From Spongiactinospora sp. TRM90649 (GTDB lineage Bacteria > Actinomycetota > Actinomycetes > Streptosporangiales > Streptosporangiaceae), in the NCBI RefSeq assembly GCF_029382225.1, contig NZ_JARLTC010000032.1, positions 92,250 through 156,249 of the forward strand: DNA of 64,000 bases, read 5' to 3'. Made by a program: the position numbers and the translations under genes. The notes under the pieces are model-generated. The model did not search any database. It was not told the origin of the DNA and saw only the letters and a program-made list of their open reading frames with translations. Positions 7,777 through 17,400 of the stretch are shown in pieces (the first letter of the stretch is position 1; each line of letters opens with the position of its first letter).

Positions 7777-9900
7777 TCACTCTGCGCTGTCGTCGCCGGT
7801 GGGGGTCTTGGGCGCCGGTTGCTCCGGTTCGGCGGTCGGCGGCTTCTTCTCCGAGGGCGGCTCGCTGGGCGGCGGGCACTTCGCGGTGACCCCGGAGAAG
7901 GTGGCCGCGCCGCTCGCCGCGCCCGGCACGGTGACCGCCACGACCCGCCACGCCGTGCCGCAGGCGACCTCTCCCAGCGGGAACGCGAACGAGCGGGAGT
8001 AGGACTCCGCGCCCGCGAGCGCGGCCGTGCGGACCACGGCGCGCTCACCGGCGGTCAGCGTCACCCGCAGCCGGACCGGCCCGGAGCCCTCGGTCGCCAC
8101 CCGGACCAGCGCCAGGCCCCTGCCGTTCGGGGAGACCGAGGCGCGCGCCACCTCGACGCTCCGCACGCGGGTCGGGCACGTCACGCGGACCTGGGCGGTC
8201 GCGGTCCGGCCGCCCGCGGCGACCCGCAGGCCGACCACCGAGCCGCAGGGCCGCTCGCCGAACGTGTAGGTGATCCGCCTGGCGTAGGAGGTGCCGCCGC
8301 TCAGCACCGCGCGCCGGGTGGCCACGGTACGGCCCGCCACCAGGACCTCGGTGCGCAGCGTCAGCTCCGACCCGTTCGTCGCGGTCAGGTCCACCTGGGC
8401 CTGGAGGGTACGGCCGGGCGCGCGTCCCAGGGACGCCCAGGCGATCCGCAGCTCGGTGACCGTGGCGGGCGGCTCCGTCGTCGGTGTGACAGACGGTGTG
8501 ACGGATGGTGTGACAGACGGCGTGACGGTCGGGGTGGTGGTCGGAGGCGTCTTGGTGGGCGATGGCGACGGAGACGATGAGGGCGGGGTGGCCGGGGGCT
8601 TCGTCGTCGCCGTGGGCGTCGCGGGCCCGGTCCCCCCGGTGGTCGCCGTCGGCAGAGTCGTGGGACCGGTACCACCGGTCTCCTCGTCCGTGCCGGTGAC
8701 ACTGGGCACGGACGCGGGCAGGGTCGGTGTGGAGGTCGCCTCCGCGGGCCCGGTCACCGGTGTGGTGGCGGGGCTCTCCGGAGGCAGGCTCAGCAGCCCG
8801 GCCGGGCTCGGGACGGCCGAGCCGCCCGACGGCGCCGCCGCCACCACGTCGATCTTCTTGGGATCCCGGTCGGCCGCGAGCACCCAGGTGGTCACCCCCG
8901 CCGCGACGATCGCGGCGGCGGCCCCCGCGGCCACGCGCGTGCCGTTGCGGCGCGCGCCGCGCGCCAGGCCGTCCAGCACGGTGCGGAACAGTGAGGTGCC
9001 TCCGGCGGGCGGCGCGGGCTCGCCCGCGGGGGCCGGCAGCGCGAACAGCGCGGCCAGTTCGGCCAGCCGCCTCCTGCCGTGCGTCTCCCAGTCGGCGCCA
9101 TAGGCGGCGCGGGCCGTCCGCTCCAGGTCGGCCACGAACGCCGCCGCGCTCGGGGGCCGCCTGGCGGGGTCCTTGGCCAGGCCCCTGGTCACCAGGTCGC
9201 GCACCGGCTCGGGCACGTCGCCGAGCGGCACGGGCGCGTGCTCGTGCTGGAACCTCAGCACCACCGAGGCGGTGGCCTGGAACGGCCGGTGCCCGGTCAG
9301 GCACTCGTAGAAGACGGTGGTGGCCGCGTATACGTCCGCCGCTGCGCCGGCGTGCCCGCCCTCCCACTGCTCGGGGGCCATGTACGGCGGGGTCCCCGCC
9401 GGGGCGCCGTCGTCGCCCGATCGCACGGCGATGCCGAAGTCCACCAGCTTGCTCGTGCCCTCGCCGGTGACCAGGACGTTCTCCGGCTTGTAGTCGCGGT
9501 GGACGAGCCCGGCCGCGTGCGCCGAGGCCAGGCCAAGCAGCGAGCCCTTGAGCACGGTCAGCGCCGCCTGCGGCCCGGTGGCGCCGTGCTCGCGCAGGAT
9601 CGCGCGCAGCGAGACGCCGTCCACCAGCTCCATCACGATGGCCGCGCCGCCGTCGGCCTGGAAGTACTCGTAGAGCCTGGCGATGTTCGGCTCCCCGTGC
9701 AGCCCGAACAGCAGCCGGGCCTCCTCCTGGAAGCGGTCAAGGAATCCCGGCTCGCCGCGCAGGCTCTCGGCCAGGTACTTGATCGCCACCCTGGTGCCCG
9801 ACCGGTCGTGGACGGCGAGCACGACCCTCCCCCCGCCGCCCGAACCGAGCGTCCGGACCTCGGTGTACCCGGGCACGTGCCATCCGCCGTCAGTCGCCAT
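7777..9900 (-). CDS. Membrane Ser/Thr protein kinase (paralogue B) with outer sensory region
   Basis: 707 residues. The kinase domain (about 11-270) is intact: LGSGGGGRVV, VAIK Lys41, HRDYKPEN Asp136, DFG, APEQW. Long identical blocks such as AALTVLKG and LGLASAHAAG show recent shared ancestry with the kinase at 5900-7663. A membrane helix near 318-338 (RVAAGAAAAIVAAGVTTWVL) leads to a Pro/Thr/Ser linker with a short VTPS repeat and then about 230 residues of outer region, in which two similar beta-rich units can be seen (each with RxxLSGGTSYxRxITY or RTAALAGAESYSRSFAF and a following Cys). These look like a ligand-binding pair. GGAGG precedes the ATG by 6 nt. Likely first gene of a minus-strand kinase operon. 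Confidence 0.92.
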   Translation of the reverse strand: MATDGGWHVPGYTEVRTLGSGGGGRVVLAVHDRSGTRVAIKYLAESLRGEPGFLDRFQEEARLLFGLHGEPNIARLYEYFQADGGAAIVMELVDGVSLRAILREHGATGPQAALTVLKGSLLGLASAHAAGLVHRDYKPENVLVTGEGTSKLVDFGIAVRSGDDGAPAGTPPYMAPEQWEGGHAGAAADVYAATTVFYECLTGHRPFQATASVVLRFQHEHAPVPLGDVPEPVRDLVTRGLAKDPARRPPSAAAFVADLERTARAAYGADWETHGRRRLAELAALFALPAPAGEPAPPAGGTSLFRTVLDGLARGARRNGTRVAAGAAAAIVAAGVTTWVLAADRDPKKIDVVAAAPSGGSAVPSPAGLLSLPPESPATTPVTGPAEATSTPTLPASVPSVTGTDEETGGTGPTTLPTATTGGTGPATPTATTKPPATPPSSSPSPSPTKTPPTTTPTVTPSVTPSVTPSVTPTTEPPATVTELRIAWASLGRAPGRTLQAQVDLTATNGSELTLRTEVLVAGRTVATRRAVLSGGTSYARRITYTFGERPCGSVVGLRVAAGGRTATAQVRVTCPTRVRSVEVARASVSPNGRGLALVRVATEGSGPVRLRVTLTAGERAVVRTAALAGAESYSRSFAFPLGEVACGTAWRVVAVTVPGAASGAATFSGVTAKCPPPSEPPSEKKPPTAEPEQPAPKTPTGDDSAE
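8482..8530 (-). repeat. Short in-frame tandem repeat in kinase B linker
   Basis: About four copies of a 12-nt unit (GGTGTGACAGAC and variants) encode the VTPS repeats of the kinase linker. Such tracts vary in copy number by slippage. Confidence 0.7.
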
Positions 9901-9979
9901 GACCGACCTCCAGTCGCGCGGCGAAACTGGGGTTCCGCTATTTCAGACGCCTGAATCGCGCGACCGGTTGGCGGGAGTA

Positions 9980-10654
9980 TCAGGTTGTTCGCGGAGTAAC
10001 GCCAATAGGAGTACGTTCCGTAACGTGTGGTGGCGGTGTGTACCGTCCAGCCGTCTCCTCGTCGGGCTCCGGCTCACCCCACACCATGCGGGCCGGGAGC
10101 ACTCCCGCCCAGATCGGCAGGGCGTGGTCCTCCAGGTCGTCGATCGGCGGCCCCGTGCGCGTCTTCACCGACGCCTCCGCCAGCGGGACGGCCAGCACCC
10201 CGGTCGCGGCCAGCTCCTTGCGGGTGGGAGGCCGCGCCGTGTCCCACTGGCCCGGGGCGAGCTGCTCGGCCAGCGCCCGCAGCCCGGCCAGGTGCTCGTC
10301 CGGGTCGTCCACGACGCGGGCCGTGCCGTAGATCATCGCCGACCGGTAGTTCGCCGAGTGGTGGAAGATCGAGCGGGCCAGCACGATCCCGTCCAGGTGC
10401 GTCACGGTCACGCAGACCGGGGAGCCCGTGGCGACGCGCAGCGACCGCGCGCCCGTCGAGCCGTGCAGATAGAGGGTGTCGCCGATACGCCCGTAGCCGG
10501 TCGGCACCACCATCGGCGCGCCGTCCCAGACGACGCCGAGGTGGCAGATCACTCCGGCGTCGAGCACGGCGTAGAGCTCTTCCCGGTCGGTCAGCCCGCG
10601 TTCCTTGTTGCGCTTCAGGGTGGTGCGGACGGTGGACGACAGTGGTGAGGACAT
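9980..10654 (-). CDS. PNPOx-fold flavin-binding protein divergent from pdxR
   Basis: 224 residues of the pyridoxamine-5'-phosphate-oxidase-like split-barrel superfamily (NimA/flavin-nucleotide-binding branch). Features include the N-terminal RNKERGLTDREELYAVLDA, the strand GVICHLGVVWDGAPMVVPTGY, LYLHGSTGARSLR and HHSANYRSAMIYGTARVV. I chose ATG 10652-10654 because the longer reading would run across the pdxR promoter and operators. The divergent MocR-type regulator and shared AGTGG sites suggest control by pyridoxal phosphate. Whether it oxidises a B6 vitamer or only binds FMN or haem cannot be told from sequence. Confidence 0.85.
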   Translation of the reverse strand: MSSPLSSTVRTTLKRNKERGLTDREELYAVLDAGVICHLGVVWDGAPMVVPTGYGRIGDTLYLHGSTGARSLRVATGSPVCVTVTHLDGIVLARSIFHHSANYRSAMIYGTARVVDDPDEHLAGLRALAEQLAPGQWDTARPPTRKELAATGVLAVPLAEASVKTRTGPPIDDLEDHALPIWAGVLPARMVWGEPEPDEETAGRYTPPPHVTERTPIGVTPRTT

Positions 10655-10670
10655 GCCTCTAAGGTGCCGG

Positions 10671-10721
10671 AAAGTGGACTGGGATAATACATCCACTATG
10701 CGGGAATTAGTGGAGACCACT
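10671..10721. promoter_or_regulatory. PdxR-type operators overlapping the pdxR promoter
   Basis: AAAGTGGACTG (10671-10681) matches the AAAGTGG-CTA type site known for actinobacterial PdxR (from memory of the C. glutamicum work). AGTGGA (10673), its complement TCCACT (10692-10697) and AGTGGA again (10709-10714) are spaced about one and a half to two helical turns apart, and ACCACT follows at 10716. A -10-like GATAAT (10683-10688) lies between the first two, 9 nt before ATG 10698, so pdxR is probably transcribed as a leaderless or near-leaderless message that its product can occlude. Confidence 0.75.
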
Positions 10722-12137
10722 TCACGTCCGGCGGCCGATCTGCCGCTGGCACTCGAACGGGACTCGGCGGTCTCCATGGCGGCCCAGCTCGGCGACCAGT
10801 TGCGCGCCGCGATGCGGTCGCGGACGCTGCCGGCGGGGGAGCGCCTGCCCTCGACCAGGGGGCTGGCCGCCCGGCTCGGCGTGAGCCGTACCGTGGTGAC
10901 CGAGGCGTACCAGCAACTCTACGCCGAGGGCTGGCTGGAAGGACGCCACGGCTCCGGCACCTACGTGGCCGACCTCCCGGCGCGGGCCGGCGGCCACCCG
11001 GCCGGTCTCAGGCACGACGAGCCGGGCGGCGGCGCCGAACCGGAGGCGGAGGAGCCCGGCGCGCCCGAGGGGGCGATCGACCTGCGTCCGGGGTCCCCGT
11101 GGGTGCGCGACTACGACCACGCCGCCTGGCGCCGCGCCTGGCGCAAGGCCGCCGACCTGCCGCCGCGCGCCAACCCCGACCCGTACGGCCTGCCGCGCCT
11201 GCGCGACGCGCTCGCCACGCACCTGCGCCGGACCAGGGCGGTGCTCTCCGACCCCGGCGGCGTGCTCGTCACCCGGGGCACCGGCAACGGCCTGGACCTG
11301 GTCGCCGCCACCGTGCTGCGCCCCGGCGACCGCGTTGGCGTCGAGGAGCCCGGATACAGCAAGGCGCGCAACATCTTCACCGCCCGGGGCGCGCGGATCG
11401 TGCCCTGCCCGGTGGACGAGGACGGCCTCATCGTGGACGACCTCCCGGACGACCTGCGCCTGATCCACACCACCCCCGCCCACCAGTTCCCCACCGGCGG
11501 CCGGATGCCGATCTCCCGCCGGGAGCGCCTGGTCGCCTGGGCCCGCAGGACCGGCGCGCTGATCGTCGAGGACGACTACGACGCCGAGTTCCGCTACGAC
11601 GTCGCGCCGCTGCCCGCCCTGCACGGCCTGGACCCGGAGTCCGTGGTGCTGCTCGGCACGCTGTCGAAGTCGCTGGCCCCCGACATCGGGGTGGGCTGGC
11701 TGCTGGCCGGCCGGTCCCTGCTCGACGCCGTCGCGCGGACCCGGATCCGGCTCGTGGACCGTACCTCGGGCCCGGTGCAGGCCGCCGTGGCGGTGCTGAT
11801 GGAGCGCGGCGACCTCGACCGTCACCTGCGGCGCATGCGCCTGGAGTACGCGCGCAGGCGCGCCGCGATCGTGGAGAGCCTGGGCCCGCTGGTGCGGGGC
11901 GACACCGCCGGGCTGCACGTCATGGTGGAACTGCCGGAGGGCCTCGCCCCGCGCGTCGCCCGGGACGCGGTCGAGCGCGGCGTGCTGCTCGACACCACCG
12001 TGCGCCACCACCACGGGCCCGTCCGCGTGCACGGCCTGGTCCTCGGGTACGGCTCGGCCACGCTGTCCGACGTCAGGAAGGGCTGCGCGGTGATCGCCGG
12101 GCTGATCGGTGACAGCGGTACCAGAATCACGTTCTAA
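10698..12137 (+). CDS. pdxR: MocR/PdxR-family regulator (GntR HTH fused to aminotransferase fold)
   Basis: 479 residues. A winged-helix GntR domain (about 22-95) shows MAAQLGDQLRAAMRSRTLPAGERLPSTRGLAARLGVSRTVV. After a linker comes a full fold-type-I aminotransferase domain with the PLP lysine in LGTLSKSLAP (Lys324) and VEDDYDAEFRYD. PdxR proteins sense PLP and control its synthesis or B6 uptake; no pdxST genes are in the window, so the visible target is the divergent PNPOx-like gene plus its own promoter. ATG 10698 is preferred to in-frame upstream starts because it follows the -10-like box and operators. The phosphotransferase gene starts 7 nt after the stop, so the two may be co-transcribed. 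Confidence 0.85.
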   Translation: MRELVETTSRPAADLPLALERDSAVSMAAQLGDQLRAAMRSRTLPAGERLPSTRGLAARLGVSRTVVTEAYQQLYAEGWLEGRHGSGTYVADLPARAGGHPAGLRHDEPGGGAEPEAEEPGAPEGAIDLRPGSPWVRDYDHAAWRRAWRKAADLPPRANPDPYGLPRLRDALATHLRRTRAVLSDPGGVLVTRGTGNGLDLVAATVLRPGDRVGVEEPGYSKARNIFTARGARIVPCPVDEDGLIVDDLPDDLRLIHTTPAHQFPTGGRMPISRRERLVAWARRTGALIVEDDYDAEFRYDVAPLPALHGLDPESVVLLGTLSKSLAPDIGVGWLLAGRSLLDAVARTRIRLVDRTSGPVQAAVAVLMERGDLDRHLRRMRLEYARRRAAIVESLGPLVRGDTAGLHVMVELPEGLAPRVARDAVERGVLLDTTVRHHHGPVRVHGLVLGYGSATLSDVRKGCAVIAGLIGDSGTRITF

Positions 12138-12144
12138 TGGGACC

Positions 12145-13191
12145 ATGAGCATCCCCGGCATCGACTGGCCAGGGCTGGCCGGATGGATGGCCACCGCCGT
12201 CCCCTCGGTGGGCAGGCCGCTCTCGGCCGCCCTGATCGCCGGAGGGCGGTCGAACCTCACCTACGTGGTCGAGACCGCCGAGGGGCGCCTGGTGCTCCGC
12301 CGTCCGCCGCTCGGGCACGTGCTGCCCACCGCGCACGACATGCGGCGCGAATGGACCGTGATCTCCGCCCTGGCCGCCACCGACGTGCCGGTCCCCGGTC
12401 CCGTGGCGTTCTGCGCGGACGAGGACGTGATCGGCGCGCCCTTCTACCTGATGCGGCACGTGGACGGCGTGGCCGTGCGCGGCCCCGCCCAGGCCGACGG
12501 CACGACCCCGCCCCAGGTCCGCAGGCTGTCCGAACGGCTGGCCGAGGTCCTGGCCGCGATCCACGCGATCGACCACCGGGCCGCGGGTCTCGCCGGGTTC
12601 GGCCGTCCCGAGGGCTACCTGGCCCGCCAGCTCGACCGGTGGAACCAGCAGTGGGAGCGCTCGAACACCCGCGACGTGCCCGAGTACCACGGCCTCGCCG
12701 CCCGGCTGCGCGAGCGCCTGCCCGCCCGCTCGGCGACGGCCCTGCTGCACGGCGACTTCCGGCTGGACAACACCCTGGTGACCTTCGGCGCCGAACCGGA
12801 GATCGCCGCCGTGGTGGACTGGGAGATGTCCACTCTCGGCGACCCGCTGGCCGACCTCGGGCTCACCCTCGGCTACTGGCACGATCCCGGCGATCCGGAC
12901 TCCGCCGTCGCCTCGATCACCGGGACGGCCACGCGGCTGCCCGGCTTCCTCGGCCCGCGCGAGTTCGCCGAGCACTATGCCAGGGTCTCCGGCGCCGACA
13001 TCGATGACCTGGCCTTCTACACCGCCCTCGGGGCCTTCAAGCTCGCGGTGATCGCGGAGGGCATACACGCCAGGTTCCGCCAGGGTAAGACGGTGGGAGA
13101 GGGCTTCGAGGCGATCGGCGACGCCGTGCCCGCGCTGCTCGCCCGCGCCCACCGCGGGCTCGACGCCGACACATGGAAGGGACGTGGATGA
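12145..13191 (+). CDS. Phosphotransferase-family protein (ACAD10/11-type APH fold)
   Basis: 348 residues of the aminoglycoside-phosphotransferase/choline-kinase fold. Key motifs: IAGGRSNLTYVVE (nucleotide loop), VLRRPPLGH (Lys/Arg strand), the Brenner-type LLHGDFRLDNTL catalytic loop and VVDWEMSTLGDPLADLG with the metal-binding Asp. This subfamily is related to the kinase domain of mammalian ACAD10/ACAD11 and is often found with acyl-CoA dehydrogenases and short-chain dehydrogenases, where it phosphorylates a hydroxyacyl substrate. The next gene, an SDR, overlaps by 4 nt (ATGA), which fits a 4-hydroxyacyl or related catabolic role. It is unlikely to be an antibiotic-resistance gene. Confidence 0.85.
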   Translation: MSIPGIDWPGLAGWMATAVPSVGRPLSAALIAGGRSNLTYVVETAEGRLVLRRPPLGHVLPTAHDMRREWTVISALAATDVPVPGPVAFCADEDVIGAPFYLMRHVDGVAVRGPAQADGTTPPQVRRLSERLAEVLAAIHAIDHRAAGLAGFGRPEGYLARQLDRWNQQWERSNTRDVPEYHGLAARLRERLPARSATALLHGDFRLDNTLVTFGAEPEIAAVVDWEMSTLGDPLADLGLTLGYWHDPGDPDSAVASITGTATRLPGFLGPREFAEHYARVSGADIDDLAFYTALGAFKLAVIAEGIHARFRQGKTVGEGFEAIGDAVPALLARAHRGLDADTWKGRG

Positions 13192-13943
13192 GCGCCATCG
13201 CGTTGATCACGGGAGCGGCCAGCGGCATCGGCGCCGCGGTCGCCCGGCGGCTGGCCGCAGGGGGCGCGCGGTGCGTCCTGGTGGACGTGGACGCCGGCAA
13301 CCTCGAACGCGTCGCCAAGGAGACCGGCTCGGCCTGGCTGGCGGGCGACGTCGCCGACCCCGAGACGTCGCGGCTGGCGGTGGCGCTGGCCGTCGACCGG
13401 TACGGCAGGCTCGACCTGGTCCACCTCAACGCCGGGATCTCCGGCTCGATGGGCCTGGACGACTTCGACCCCGTCCGCTACCAGCGGCTGGTCGAGATCA
13501 ATGTGGACGGCGTGGTCTACGGCCTGACCGCGGCCGTCCCCGAACTGCGCCGCGACGGCGGGGCCATAGTGGTGACCTCCTCCCTGGCAGGCCTGGTCGC
13601 CTACGACGGCGACCCCTTCTACACGATGACCAAGCACGCGGTGATCGGCCTGGTCCGGGCCTTCGCCGGGCCGCTGGCGGCCGACGGCGTCAGGATCGCG
13701 GCGGTCTGCCCGGGATTCACCGACACCCCGCTGATCGGCGCGGCCAAGGAGACCTTCTCGGGAGCCGGGTTCCCGCTGCTGACCGCCGACGCCGTGGCCG
13801 CCGCCGTGGAGTCGGCCTTCTACTCGGAGGACGAGCCGGGGGCCGTGCTGGTGGTCCAGCCGGGACGCCCGCCGGTGCCGTACCGCTTCGCGGGGGTGCC
13901 GGGACCGGCCGGCGGGCAGCGCCCGCCCGACGTGCGCCGCTGA
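13188..13943 (+). CDS. Short-chain dehydrogenase/reductase
   Basis: 251 residues, classical SDR. It has the NAD(P)-binding TGAASGIG, the acidic VDVD after strand 2 (favouring NAD), HLNAG, the catalytic Ser in VTSSLAG and YTMTK (Tyr-x-x-x-Lys), then PGFTDTPL. The start at ATG 13188 is chosen for the GAAGGGA 6 nt ahead and the 4-nt overlap with the phosphotransferase; an in-frame ATG at 13173 is possible. Substrate unknown; the pairing suggests oxidation of a hydroxy intermediate made available by the upstream kinase-like protein. Confidence 0.9.
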   Translation: MSAIALITGAASGIGAAVARRLAAGGARCVLVDVDAGNLERVAKETGSAWLAGDVADPETSRLAVALAVDRYGRLDLVHLNAGISGSMGLDDFDPVRYQRLVEINVDGVVYGLTAAVPELRRDGGAIVVTSSLAGLVAYDGDPFYTMTKHAVIGLVRAFAGPLAADGVRIAAVCPGFTDTPLIGAAKETFSGAGFPLLTADAVAAAVESAFYSEDEPGAVLVVQPGRPPVPYRFAGVPGPAGGQRPPDVRR

Positions 13944-13950
13944 CCGGCCC

Positions 13951-14427
13951 TCAGTCCTTCACGGGCTCGGCGGGCTCGGCGGGCTCGGCGGCCTTCTGAT
14001 CCTTCTCCGGGGGAGCGGGGGCCGTATGGGACGCCGCGCCCGCCTTGGCCCTCCTCGCGCGCATCCACGGCCGGGTCACCAGCGCGCCGAGCGCCCCGGC
14101 GGAGGTGATCGAGGCGAGCGTGATGACCGCCCGCTGCATGGTGAACGTGCCGGTCATGTAGTAGCCGGCGGTGACCAGCATGCCCAGGGCCACGCTGATC
14201 GCGAACGTCAGCGCCGCGCTCTCCATGGCGTCACCGCTGTGGTCGCGCGGCCCGAGCAGCGGGCGCACCAGGGCCAGTACCGCCGCCCCCGGGCAGAGCA
14301 GCAGGAACAGCAGCGTCGCGGTGACGCGCACCGGCGACTCAGGAGCCAGCCCCGTCGCCGCCAGCGCCAGCCAGCCCGTCGTCGCGAGGAGCACCAGCGG
14401 CCAGCGGGCCCGCCTCGTCGCACGCAT
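13951..14427 (-). CDS. Small DUF1616-like membrane protein A
   Basis: 158 residues with four hydrophobic segments between about 10 and 115 and a charged Ala/Glu/Pro/Lys-rich tail (EKDQKAAEPAEPAEPV). SPVRVTATLLFLLLCPGAAVLALV resembles the DUF1616 core pattern of a hydrophobic PLR-start helix ending in a PG turn. Its ATG overlaps the stop of the large glycosyltransferase gene by one base (TGATG), so it is translationally coupled to it and probably works beside it in the membrane. The protein at 27945-28310 has the same layout. Converges on the SDR gene 7 nt away. Confidence 0.75.
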   Translation of the reverse strand: MRATRRARWPLVLLATTGWLALAATGLAPESPVRVTATLLFLLLCPGAAVLALVRPLLGPRDHSGDAMESAALTFAISVALGMLVTAGYYMTGTFTMQRAVITLASITSAGALGALVTRPWMRARRAKAGAASHTAPAPPEKDQKAAEPAEPAEPVKD

Positions 14428-17400
14428 CAGTTCCCCGCCTTCGCCCGCTTGGGCAGCAGTTCGTACACCACGCCGCCGCCGTTGCGCAGCACCGCGCGGA
14501 ACCGGTCGGAGGCGGCGATCTCCCGGTCGAGCCGGTCGATGGTCCCCTTGGGGAAGATCCCCGCCGTCTCCGTGGCCAGCCGCTGCGCGCGGTTCAGCAC
14601 CAGATACGCCTTGGCCCCCGGCGGCGCCTGGCTCATCAGGTCGATCAGCGCGGGCCGCGGATCCTCCACGAACTCCGGCAGCGTCGGCACGTGGTCGGGG
14701 AGATCCGGGACGGCCGCGCGCGACGGCGGCAGCTCGTCCAGCCACACATGGTCGTAGCGCTCGTAGTAGTCGTAGGCGGCGGGCAGGAAGAACGTCGGGG
14801 CCACGATCAGCGAACGGTTCGGCGCGGTCCGCTGCAGCTCCCTGACCAGCAGCACCTCTTCCCTGGTGAAGTAGTTCGACTGCTCCTTGCCGTAGTTGCC
14901 GAAGAAGAAGCCGGTCACCATCAGCAGCAGGACCATCGGCAGGACCACCAGCCGCACCCACGCGCGGCGGGCGGGCAGGAACAGCGAGGCGGCCAGCATC
15001 GCGGTCAGCGGCAGCGCGAACAGGTAGACCCGGAAGATGATCTCCCCGCCGTAGCTGCCCCCGGCCAGGAACATCAGCGGCGCCACACCGATCATGACCA
15101 GCGGCAGCCCGGGACGGCGCAGCCACCGCCGTCGCACGAACGCCCCGCACATCGCCAGGATCCACAGCCCCACCGACAGCGCGCGGTCGGCGTAGGCGAC
15201 GATCACCTGGCCGGGCGAGGCCGTGCCGAGCGCGATGAGCCCGGACTGCAGGTTGCCCCCCGCGTCGCCAAGCGACTCCATGATGTCGTTGAACCGGCTC
15301 TCCAGGACCTGCCAGGCGATCACGATGTCCCAGCCGCCCACGATGACGGCGGTGACCACGAGGATCCCCAGGTTCCGGTACCTGCGCAGCACGAACAGCG
15401 CGGCCAGCGAGCCCACCAGCATCAGCGGCGTGAGCTGGTGCGCCGACGTGATCGCCAGGATCGGCAGCAGCAGGATGAGCGTCCAGACCAGCCGGTCTCG
15501 GGTGGAGGTCATCGGCGGCGGCTCGGCGCCCAGCCCGTCGGAGTCGTCGCCCGCCCGGATCGGCCCTCGCCGGAACCTGCGGACCATCACCGCCAGGATG
15601 ATCAGGTACAGCGCCAGGGTGGTGGCCTGGGGGGAGAAGTAGTCCTGCCCGACCCAGGAACACGAGAAGAACACCCAGACGCCGCCCCACAGGAGCTGGC
15701 GGTTGCGGGTCACCGTGCGGAACAGCAGCAGCAGCGGCAGCAGCGTGGCGATGTTGAAGACCAGCGGTCCCCAGCTCGCGATCGTCAGCGCGTCCGGCAG
15801 CCCCGCCATCTGCGTCATCGTGGCGAAGAAGGAGAAGAAGCCGGGCCACTGGTGGTACGCCGACAACGGGCCCGGGTTCGGGTCCGTCGCGCCGTGCCTG
15901 ATCAGGTAGTCGATGACCGACACGTGCTTCCACGCCCAGGAGTAGCGCAGCGTGGGGTACAGCAGCGCGGGCGTGGCGTGCAGCACCGCGATCAGCACCA
16001 GCACGTAGCCCGCGTGCCACAGCTCCAGCGCGAACTTGTCGCTGAGCAGCGCGACGAAGCCGATCACCATGACCACGATCGCCGCCCAGAACGTGGCCGG
16101 TAAGACCGTGATGAGCCCCAGGTCGGTCATCCGGTCGAGGTGCACGTCGCGCAGCGAGAGCCCCCACAGGATGGTGGCCACCGGCAGCGCCGTGCGGGCC
16201 ACGAACCAGGTGAGCGTGCTGGTCTGGCGGATCTCGTCGGTACGGGTGGACTGCAGGCGGCCGTTGAGGTAGCCCAGCGTGGTGGCCACCAGCGCGATGA
16301 TCATCGCGACCAGCGACTTCCACGCCTTGACGTCGCCGGGGCCGGTGGCGGTGAGCGTACGGAAGATCGTCTTGGGCAGCGCGGCACGCACCGGGGCCAG
16401 ATGCTCGGCGAGCGCCTCCCGGCCCTGCTCGCGCTGCCGGACGGCGGCCAGCGACTTGCCCTCAGCGGCGCACCTGGCCAGGAAGTAGCCGATCGCGCCG
16501 CGCCTGGACGGCAGCGCCACCCGGAGCGTCGCCGTCGCCTGGTGGACGATCGTGGCGTCGGGGGCCAGGTCGCGCAGGGCCAGCCGCAGCTCGGTCTTGG
16601 AACCGGCGGGCGGCTCGGCGAGCATGCCGCCCGCCTGGTGGTCCAGGCTCTCGGGGAAGCCGCCGGCGGCGAACAGGGTCTCGCGACGGAACGACAGGCC
16701 GGCGCCGTACAGGTCGTCGATCGGGCCGCCCTGCTCCGGCGCGCCCGTACAGGGCGCCCCGACCACCCAGCCCAGCTCGGGCGGGAACCACTTCGGCTTG
16801 CCAGCCTCCCACCGGATCGCCAGGTGACTGCGCACGGCCACCACGCCGGGGTCGGCGTACGCTTCGAGCAGCCGCTCGCTCCAGTCGGCCTCGGGCGTGG
16901 TCTCGTCGTCGAGGAACGCCACCACGTCGCCCCGGGCCACCGCCAGCGCCCGGTTCCGCGCGGCGGCACTACCCCGGGTCCCCTCGTGGTGCAGCACCCT
17001 CACATCGTCGAACTCGGCGGCGGACCAGGCGGCCAGCTCCACACTGTGGTCGATGACGAGGATCACCTCGTCGGGGGCGACCCGCTGCGCGCCGATCGCC
17101 TCCATCGTCGCCTGCAACCGCCCCCAAGCCTCACGCGCCCCGGCCACCACGACCACCGACAACGTCGGCACCCCGGCGGCGACCCCGTCCAGAACCGCGG
17201 TCCCGGCCACACCCTGCCGAGCAGCTTCGCCAGGACGCCTACCCCCCGCCCCATCGGCGCCGCCGTCACGCTCCCGGAAACCGCTCCCCCCAGACGCCGC
17301 CTTGCCCCCCCGGACAGGGGTGCTCCCGGGCGTCGCCTTGTTCCCCCGGACGGGGGTGCTGTGGTGGTCCGCGTTCGCGTCCCGAGCGGGGCCCTCGCGC

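Noticed and set aside
12145..13191. Aminoglycoside resistance gene
   Set aside because: The fold is shared, but the ACAD10/11-type motifs and the coupled SDR point to catabolism.
14691..16103. 470-codon plus frame antisense to the large glycosyltransferase
   Set aside because: Gln/Arg/His-rich shadow without domain motifs; the minus strand encodes the membrane domain.
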